Positions 4,956 through 9,785 of a stretch of DNA of 9,785 nt are shown piece after piece (the stretch's first letter is position 1; every line of letters starts with the position of its first letter). This DNA is from CF-39 sp036518215 (GTDB lineage Bacteria; Chloroflexota; Limnocylindria; P2-11E). A program made the translations under genes and the position numbers. The stretch is taken from contig DATDNP010000202.1 in assembly GCA_036518215.1 (NCBI GenBank), forward strand, positions 1 through 9,785. The letters are read 5' to 3'. The notes under the pieces were generated by a model that was not told the origin of the DNA, ran no database searches, and was given only the letters and a program-made list of their open reading frames with translations.

Positions 4956-7900
4956 GTGCCGACGTGCGCCGCCTGCGGTCAGGAGAATCCGGCAACCTCA
5001 CGCTTCTGCGGCGCGTGCGGCGCGGCGCTCGCGCCGGCGAGCGACGTGCGAAAGACCGTCACGATCGTCTTCTGCGACATGGTCGGATCGACGGCGCTCG
5101 GCGAGCGGACCGACCCCGAGGTGCTCCGCGAGCTCATGCGCCGGTACCACGCGGCGCTCCGCGCGTGCCTCGAGCGGCACGGCGGCTCCGTCGAGAAGTT
5201 CGTCGGCGACGCGGCGATGGCTGTGTTCGGGATCCCGCGCGTGCACGAGGACGATCCCCTCCGCGCCGTGCGCGCCGCCCTCGAGATGCGCGAGGCGGTG
5301 CGGCCGCTCGGCCTCGACGTGCGCGTCGGCGTGAACACCGGCGAGGTCGTCACCGGTCGCGGGGAGACGCTCGTCACGGGCGACGCGGTGAACGTCGCCG
5401 CGCGGCTCGAGCAGGCCGCGCACGCGGGCGAGATCCTCATCGGCGGGACGACCGCCGCGCTCGTCGGGAGCGCGGCGCGCGTCGAGGCGGTCGAGCCGCT
5501 CGCGCTCAAGGGAAAGGCCGAGCCGGTCGCGGCGTTCCGCGTCCTCTCGCTCGTCACGGGCGCGGACGCATTCCCGCGCTCCATGGAGACGCCGTTCGTC
5601 GGGCGCGACGGCGAGCTCGCGCTGCTCGACCGCGCGTTCACGACCGCCGTCGAGGGTCGCATCGCGCAGCTCGCGACGGTCGTCGGTCCACCGGGCATCG
5701 GGAAGTCGCGTCTCCTGCACGAGCTCCTCGCGCGCGCGCAGGCGCGCCTGCTCGAGGGCCGCTGTCTCTCGTACGGCGACGGCATCACGTACTGGCCACT
5801 CGCAGAGATCGCCGCGCGCATCGGTGACGTGCGCACGGCCCTCGGGAACGACGGGGATGCGGCGCTCGCCGCACAGCGCATCGACGCGGCGCTCGGCGTA
5901 CCCGGCGCCGCCGCGTCGGCCGAGGAGATCGCGTGGGGCTTCCGCAAGCTCTTCGAGGCGCTCGCGCGCGAGCGCCCGCTCATCGTCGTGCTCGACGACA
6001 TCCACTGGGCGGAGCCCGCCCTCCTCGATCTCATCGAGTACGTCGCGGCGTTCGCGCAGGGCGTCCCGCTCATGCTCCTCTGCAGCGCGCGGCCCGAGCT
6101 CTTCGAGCGACGGCCCACGTGGGCAACGCCGCGGCCGAACGTGCTCGTCCTCACGCTCGAGCCCCTCGCCACACGCGACTCGGCTCGGCTCGTCGATGCG
6201 CTCGGGGCGCTCTCGGACGAGCAGCGCGCGCGCATCGTCGACGCCGCCGAGGGCAATCCGCTCTTCGTCGAGCAGCTCGTCGCGATGCAGCGCGAGTCCG
6301 CCGGCCGCACGCTCACGATCCCGCCGTCGCTCCAGGCGCTCCTCGCGGCGCGCATCGATTCGCTCGGCTTGGAGGAGCGCTCGGTGCTCGAGCGCGGATC
6401 GGTGGAGGGGCGTGTGTTCCACCGGGGCGCGGTCGCGCAGCTCCTGCCTGCGCCCGAGCGGCCTCGGGTGGGGACGCAGCTGCTCACCCTGGTGCGCAAG
6501 GAGCTCATCCGTCCGGACCAGGCGACGCTCCCCGGCGACGACGCGTTCCGCTTCGGCCACGTGCTCATCCGCGACGCCGCCTATGAGGCGATGCCAAAGC
6601 GGGAGCGCGCCGACCTGCACGAGCAGTTCGCGGACTGGCTCGCCGCGCGTCTGGGCGATGCGGCGCCGGTGGAGATCGTGGGGTACCACCTCGAGCAGGC
6701 GTACCGCTATCGCGCCGAGCTCGGCGCGCCCGATCCCGCGCTCGGCATCCGTGCCGCGGAGCACCTCGCGGCCGCCGCGCGTGCTGCGACGCTCCGCGGC
6801 GACGTCGCGGCGACGGCGAAGCTCGAGCGTCGCGCGCTCGAGCTCGTGCCCGACGAGCACCCGCTGAAGCGACAGCTCCTCGTCCGTACCGGGCGGACGC
6901 TCCACAACGCCGGCGAGCTCGACGCGTCCGAGGACGCGATCAGACGCGCCGAGACGCTCGCGCGCGAGGCAGGCGACACGCACACCCTGTGGTCCGCGCG
7001 CATCGAGCTCGCCCTCATTGGGCTCTTCCGCGCGCCGCAGGGCGCGATCGAGGCCGCCCTCGAGACGAGCCGCGCCGCGCGCGAGGCCGTCCCGCCGGAG
7101 GACCACGACGTCCGCGCACGCGCGTGGCGTCTCGCGGCGGCGACGTCGAACTTGCGCGGACAGCTCGGCGAGCGCCGCGGCTCGCTCGACGCGGCGGTCG
7201 CGGAGGCGCGCGCTGCGGGTGACCGCGCGCTCGAGGCCATCCTCACCACCGAGCTCGCGCCGGTGTTCCTCTTCGGCGAGGCGACCGTCGCCGACGGGCT
7301 CCGCTTCGTCGAGGAGGCGTCCGAGCGCCTCGGCGACGTGCCCTCGGTGCGCGCCTTCTGTCTCCACGTGCACGGCCATCTGCGCGCTCGCCTCGGCGAG
7401 GTGCGCGAGGGAAAGGCGGAGATCGCGGCGTACCGCGAGCACGCGCGCGAGCTCGGGAACGAGGCCATGTACGCGGGCACCGCCGGATGCATCTATGACG
7501 TATGCGCGCTCGGAGAGGACTGGGCCGGTGCGGAGCAGGCGCTGCGCGAGGCGTGGCCGATCCTCGAGCGCATGGGCGAGAAGGCCGAACTCTCGACCAT
7601 CGTCGGACGCCTCGGCATGATGTGCTTCCGACAGGGCCGGGTCGATGAGGCCGAGCGCTACGCGCGCCTCAGCGCGGAGCTCGGATCGAGCGAGGACGCG
7701 TTGAACGAAGCGGTGTGGCGTGACGTGCTGGCGCACGTGCTCGCGTCGCGCGGCGAGCGCGCGGAGGCGGAGACGCTCGCACGTGCCGCGATCCTGCACG
7801 CCGATCGCACCGATACACCGGAGCTGCGCGCCGATGTCCGCCTGTCGCTCGCGGAGGTGCTCGGCACCGGGCCCGCCGCGCTCGCCGCCGTGCGCGAGGC

Positions 7901-7979
7901 GCGCGTGCTCTACGAACGCAAGGGGAACCTCGTGAGCGCGGCGCGCGCCGCCACGTTCGAGGCGCGTCTCGCCGGCTGA
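4956..7979 (+). CDS. Zinc-ribbon class III nucleotide cyclase-AAA ATPase-TPR regulator
   Basis: A 1007-residue signalling protein. Residues 4-21 form a zinc ribbon (C4-x2-C7-x10-C18-x2-C21). Residues about 33-197 are a class III adenylate/guanylate cyclase domain: metal-binding D41 (FCDMVGST) and D85 (EKFVGDAAMAVFG), K81, and transition-state N146 and R150 in TGDAVNVAARLE. The usual second substrate-specifying position appears to be Leu139, so ATP versus GTP preference is unclear. Residues about 212-480 are an AAA_16-type ATPase with Walker A GPPGIGKS (244-251), Walker B LIVVLDDIHWAEP (D347-D348) and the EGNPLFVEQL segment. The rest, especially 600-1007, is Ala/Leu/Arg-rich helical repeat resembling TPRs. 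No helix-turn-helix is seen. Such fusions are common in actinobacteria and Chloroflexota; ligand-gated cyclic nucleotide synthesis is inferred. GTG start: the ribbon begins at residue 4, and no ribosome site is visible. Confidence 0.94.
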   Translation: MPTCAACGQENPATSRFCGACGAALAPASDVRKTVTIVFCDMVGSTALGERTDPEVLRELMRRYHAALRACLERHGGSVEKFVGDAAMAVFGIPRVHEDDPLRAVRAALEMREAVRPLGLDVRVGVNTGEVVTGRGETLVTGDAVNVAARLEQAAHAGEILIGGTTAALVGSAARVEAVEPLALKGKAEPVAAFRVLSLVTGADAFPRSMETPFVGRDGELALLDRAFTTAVEGRIAQLATVVGPPGIGKSRLLHELLARAQARLLEGRCLSYGDGITYWPLAEIAARIGDVRTALGNDGDAALAAQRIDAALGVPGAAASAEEIAWGFRKLFEALARERPLIVVLDDIHWAEPALLDLIEYVAAFAQGVPLMLLCSARPELFERRPTWATPRPNVLVLTLEPLATRDSARLVDALGALSDEQRARIVDAAEGNPLFVEQLVAMQRESAGRTLTIPPSLQALLAARIDSLGLEERSVLERGSVEGRVFHRGAVAQLLPAPERPRVGTQLLTLVRKELIRPDQATLPGDDAFRFGHVLIRDAAYEAMPKRERADLHEQFADWLAARLGDAAPVEIVGYHLEQAYRYRAELGAPDPALGIRAAEHLAAAARAATLRGDVAATAKLERRALELVPDEHPLKRQLLVRTGRTLHNAGELDASEDAIRRAETLAREAGDTHTLWSARIELALIGLFRAPQGAIEAALETSRAAREAVPPEDHDVRARAWRLAAATSNLRGQLGERRGSLDAAVAEARAAGDRALEAILTTELAPVFLFGEATVADGLRFVEEASERLGDVPSVRAFCLHVHGHLRARLGEVREGKAEIAAYREHARELGNEAMYAGTAGCIYDVCALGEDWAGAEQALREAWPILERMGEKAELSTIVGRLGMMCFRQGRVDEAERYARLSAELGSSEDALNEAVWRDVLAHVLASRGERAEAETLARAAILHADRTDTPELRADVRLSLAEVLGTGPAALAAVREARVLYERKGNLVSAARAATFEARLAG

Positions 7980-8049
7980 GACTGCGCGCTGCGTCTGTGG
8001 CACGTTCGACCTGCTCGTCGCGGTCGCCGAAGGCCGCGCGCCGGCAGGC

Positions 8050-8055
8050 GACAAT
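8050..8055 (+). promoter_or_regulatory. Candidate -10 box for the second cyclase gene
   Basis: GACAAT resembles the extended TANNNT/TATAAT pattern and ends six bases before the GTG at 8062, the same spacing as at the upstream paralogue. The 82-base gap contains no Shine-Dalgarno-like purine run near the start. No -35 was found. Confidence 0.3.
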
Positions 8056-8061
8056 AGCGCG

Positions 8062-9785
8062 GTGACGACGGAACAGCGCAAGCTCGTGAGCGTGGTCTTC
8101 GCGGATGTCGTCGGGTCGACCGCGTTCGGGTCGGACAACGATCCCGAGGCCGTCCGAAGCGTCATGGGCTCGTACTTCGAGCGCATGAAGGCGATCGCCG
8201 AGACGCACGGTGGCACCGTCGAGAAGTTCATCGGCGACGCCGTCATGGTGGTGTTCGGCGTCCCGCGGCTCCACGACGACGACGCCGAGCGCGCGGTGCG
8301 CGCAGCGCTCGCGATGCGCGACGCGATGGCCGATCTCAACCGCGAGCTGGGCGTGACGCTCGCGGCACGCGTGGGGGTGAACACGGGCGAGGCGGTCGCG
8401 GGGAGCGGGACGGACCGGCAGTTCCTCGTGACGGGTGACGCCGTGAACGTCGCGGCGCGGCTCCAGCAGGGCGCCGACGCGGGCGAGGTCGTCGTCGGCC
8501 AGCTCACGGAGTCGCTCACCCGCTCCGCGATCGAGTACGAGCCGCGGCAGGGCGTCGCGGCGAAGGGGAAGGCCGAGCCGGTGAAGGCGTTCCGCGCGCT
8601 GCGGCCGCGGAGCGCGGTGCCCGAGCAGGCGCGCGGGCTGCCGGCGATGCGCGCGCAGCTCGTCGGCCGTCAGCGGGAGCTCCGTCTCCTTCTCGACACG
8701 TTCGAGCGCGTGCGCACCGAGCGGCGCGCGCATCTCTTCACGCTCGTCGGCAACGCCGGCATCGGAAAGTCACGTCTCGTCGGCGAGCTCCTCGCGCGCA
8801 TCGCTGCATCCGGCGGCGCGCGCGTCCTACGCGGGCGCTGCCTTCCCTACGGACAGGGCATCACGTACTGGCCGCTCATGGAGATCCTCCGTGACGATGC
8901 GGGCATCGCGTCGGACGACGATCGGGACACTGCGCTCCGAAAGCTGACGGCGCGAGCGACCGCGCTCGGCGGGACGTCGGGTACGGCCATCGCGAACCGC
9001 CTCGCGGTGATGCTCGGGCTGCGCCCGACGACCGAGGCGCTGCCCGAGATCCCACCAGCGAACGTTGGGAACGAGATCGCGTGGGCCGTGCGCGAGCACC
9101 TCGCCGCCGCGGCGCGCGATCCGCTCGTCGTCGTCATCGACGACCTGCAGTGGGCCGAGCCCGCGGTCTTCGCGATCATCGATGGCCTCGCGGAGCGCGC
9201 CGAGGACGCGCCACTGCTCCTGCTCTGCGTCGCGCGGCCGACGCTGCTCGAGACGCACCCGGAGTGGGCCGCCGGACGCGCGAACGCCGCGACGATCACG
9301 CTCGACGCCCTCAGCCACGACGAGACGAAGACGCTCATCTCGCGGCTCCTCGATGTCGACGACCTCCCGGCGGAGCTGCGCGAGCGGGTCATCGAGCGCA
9401 GTGAAGGCAACCCGCTCTTCGTCGAGGAGTTCCTGCGCATGCTCATCGACGAAGGCCGCGTCGTGCACGACCATGACCGCTGGCGCGCCACGGCGGCCGC
9501 CGCCGACGTGCGCGTCCCCGAGAGCATCCACGCGCTCCTGGCCGCGCGCATCGACTCCCTCGCCGACGACGAGCGCCGCGTCCTGCAGGTCGCGTCGATC
9601 GTCGGCGAGCGCTTCGGCGACGCGGAGGTCCGCGGCCTCGCGGCGGACGTCAACGTGGCGAGAGCGCTCGTCGGGCTGCGGCGCGCCGGCCTCGTGCTCG
9701 AGGACCGCGAGACGCGGGAGCCAGGGCGCTTCCGCTTCAAGCACCTGCTCATGCGCGACGTGGCGTACAGCGCGCTGCCGAAAGC
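8062..9785 (+). CDS. Class III nucleotide cyclase-AAA ATPase regulator (C-terminus beyond the right edge)
   Basis: 574 residues are visible with no stop before the edge. Residues 5-180 are a class III cyclase domain with D15 (FADVVGST), K55 and D59 (EKFIGDAVMVVFG), and N129/R133 in TGDAVNVAARLQ. From about 199 comes an AAA_16-type ATPase: LVGRQREL, Walker A GNAGIGKS (230-237), the GRCLPYGQGITYWPL segment, Walker B VVVIDDLQWAEP (D360-D361), ARP, and EGNPLFVEEFLRMLIDEGR. The region to 574 ends in FRFKHLLMRDVAYSALPK, equivalent to residues 531-548 of the upstream paralogue. The family usually continues with several hundred TPR-like residues. It begins directly with the cyclase and has no zinc ribbon. 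It lies 82 bases downstream of its paralogue in the same orientation, indicating tandem duplication and divergence. As in the paralogue, the second substrate-specifying position appears non-polar (Leu122). Confidence 0.93.
   Translation, partial: MTTEQRKLVSVVFADVVGSTAFGSDNDPEAVRSVMGSYFERMKAIAETHGGTVEKFIGDAVMVVFGVPRLHDDDAERAVRAALAMRDAMADLNRELGVTLAARVGVNTGEAVAGSGTDRQFLVTGDAVNVAARLQQGADAGEVVVGQLTESLTRSAIEYEPRQGVAAKGKAEPVKAFRALRPRSAVPEQARGLPAMRAQLVGRQRELRLLLDTFERVRTERRAHLFTLVGNAGIGKSRLVGELLARIAASGGARVLRGRCLPYGQGITYWPLMEILRDDAGIASDDDRDTALRKLTARATALGGTSGTAIANRLAVMLGLRPTTEALPEIPPANVGNEIAWAVREHLAAAARDPLVVVIDDLQWAEPAVFAIIDGLAERAEDAPLLLLCVARPTLLETHPEWAAGRANAATITLDALSHDETKTLISRLLDVDDLPAELRERVIERSEGNPLFVEEFLRMLIDEGRVVHDHDRWRATAAAADVRVPESIHALLAARIDSLADDERRVLQVASIVGERFGDAEVRGLAADVNVARALVGLRRAGLVLEDRETREPGRFRFKHLLMRDVAYSALPK

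Noticed and set aside
4998..8519. 1173-residue minus-strand ORF antisense to both cyclase genes
   Set aside because: The plus strand encodes clear catalytic motifs throughout. The antisense frame crosses an intergenic gap, is Arg/Glu/Ala-rich and low in complexity, and reflects the G/C third-position bias.
8827..9752. Two minus-strand ORFs of about 300 residues
   Set aside because: They are shadows of the ATPase domain of the second cyclase protein, which has intact Walker motifs on the plus strand.

Overview
The window is very GC-rich, uses GTG starts heavily and has a strong G/C third-position bias, so long open frames appear on non-coding strands. Multidomain cyclase-ATPase regulators, NarL-type regulators, a FecR/MshEN protein and apparently leaderless GTG starts suggest an uncultured soil or freshwater Chloroflexota-type bacterium, or possibly an actinobacterium. 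That placement is an inference; there is no rRNA or marker gene here.

Left part, minus strand (1-2591): one uninterrupted gene runs off the left edge. It encodes, in order, a complete CheY-like receiver, an MshEN (type II secretion/pilus ATPase N-terminal, c-di-GMP-type) domain, one membrane helix, a FecR-type domain and a long collagen-like Gly-X-Y tail. I know of no described protein with this architecture, and it is the main novelty of the window. It looks like a surface fibre or adhesin wired through the membrane to phosphorylation and possibly nucleotide signalling.

Centre, plus strand (2686-4946): divergent from it are a tail-anchored receiver-like protein lacking the acidic metal-binding pair, then a standard NarL/FixJ response regulator with intact phosphorylation residues. 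Next come a membrane-anchored, LmeA/DUF2993-like protein split by an apparent frameshift and a 53-residue membrane protein. Three receiver-type proteins lie side by side with no histidine kinase in the window.

Right part, plus strand (4956-9785): two tandem paralogues each carry a class III nucleotide cyclase domain fused to an AAA-type ATPase. The first (1007 residues) also has an N-terminal zinc ribbon and a TPR-like C-terminal half. The second has no ribbon and runs off the right edge. A TANNNT-like box lies 6-8 bases before the GTG of the response regulator and of the first cyclase, and a looser match lies before the second, suggesting leaderless transcripts.

No tRNA, rRNA, CRISPR array, insertion sequence or convincing rho-independent terminator was seen. 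No gene-free stretch exceeds about 180 bases; the largest is 4610-4784.
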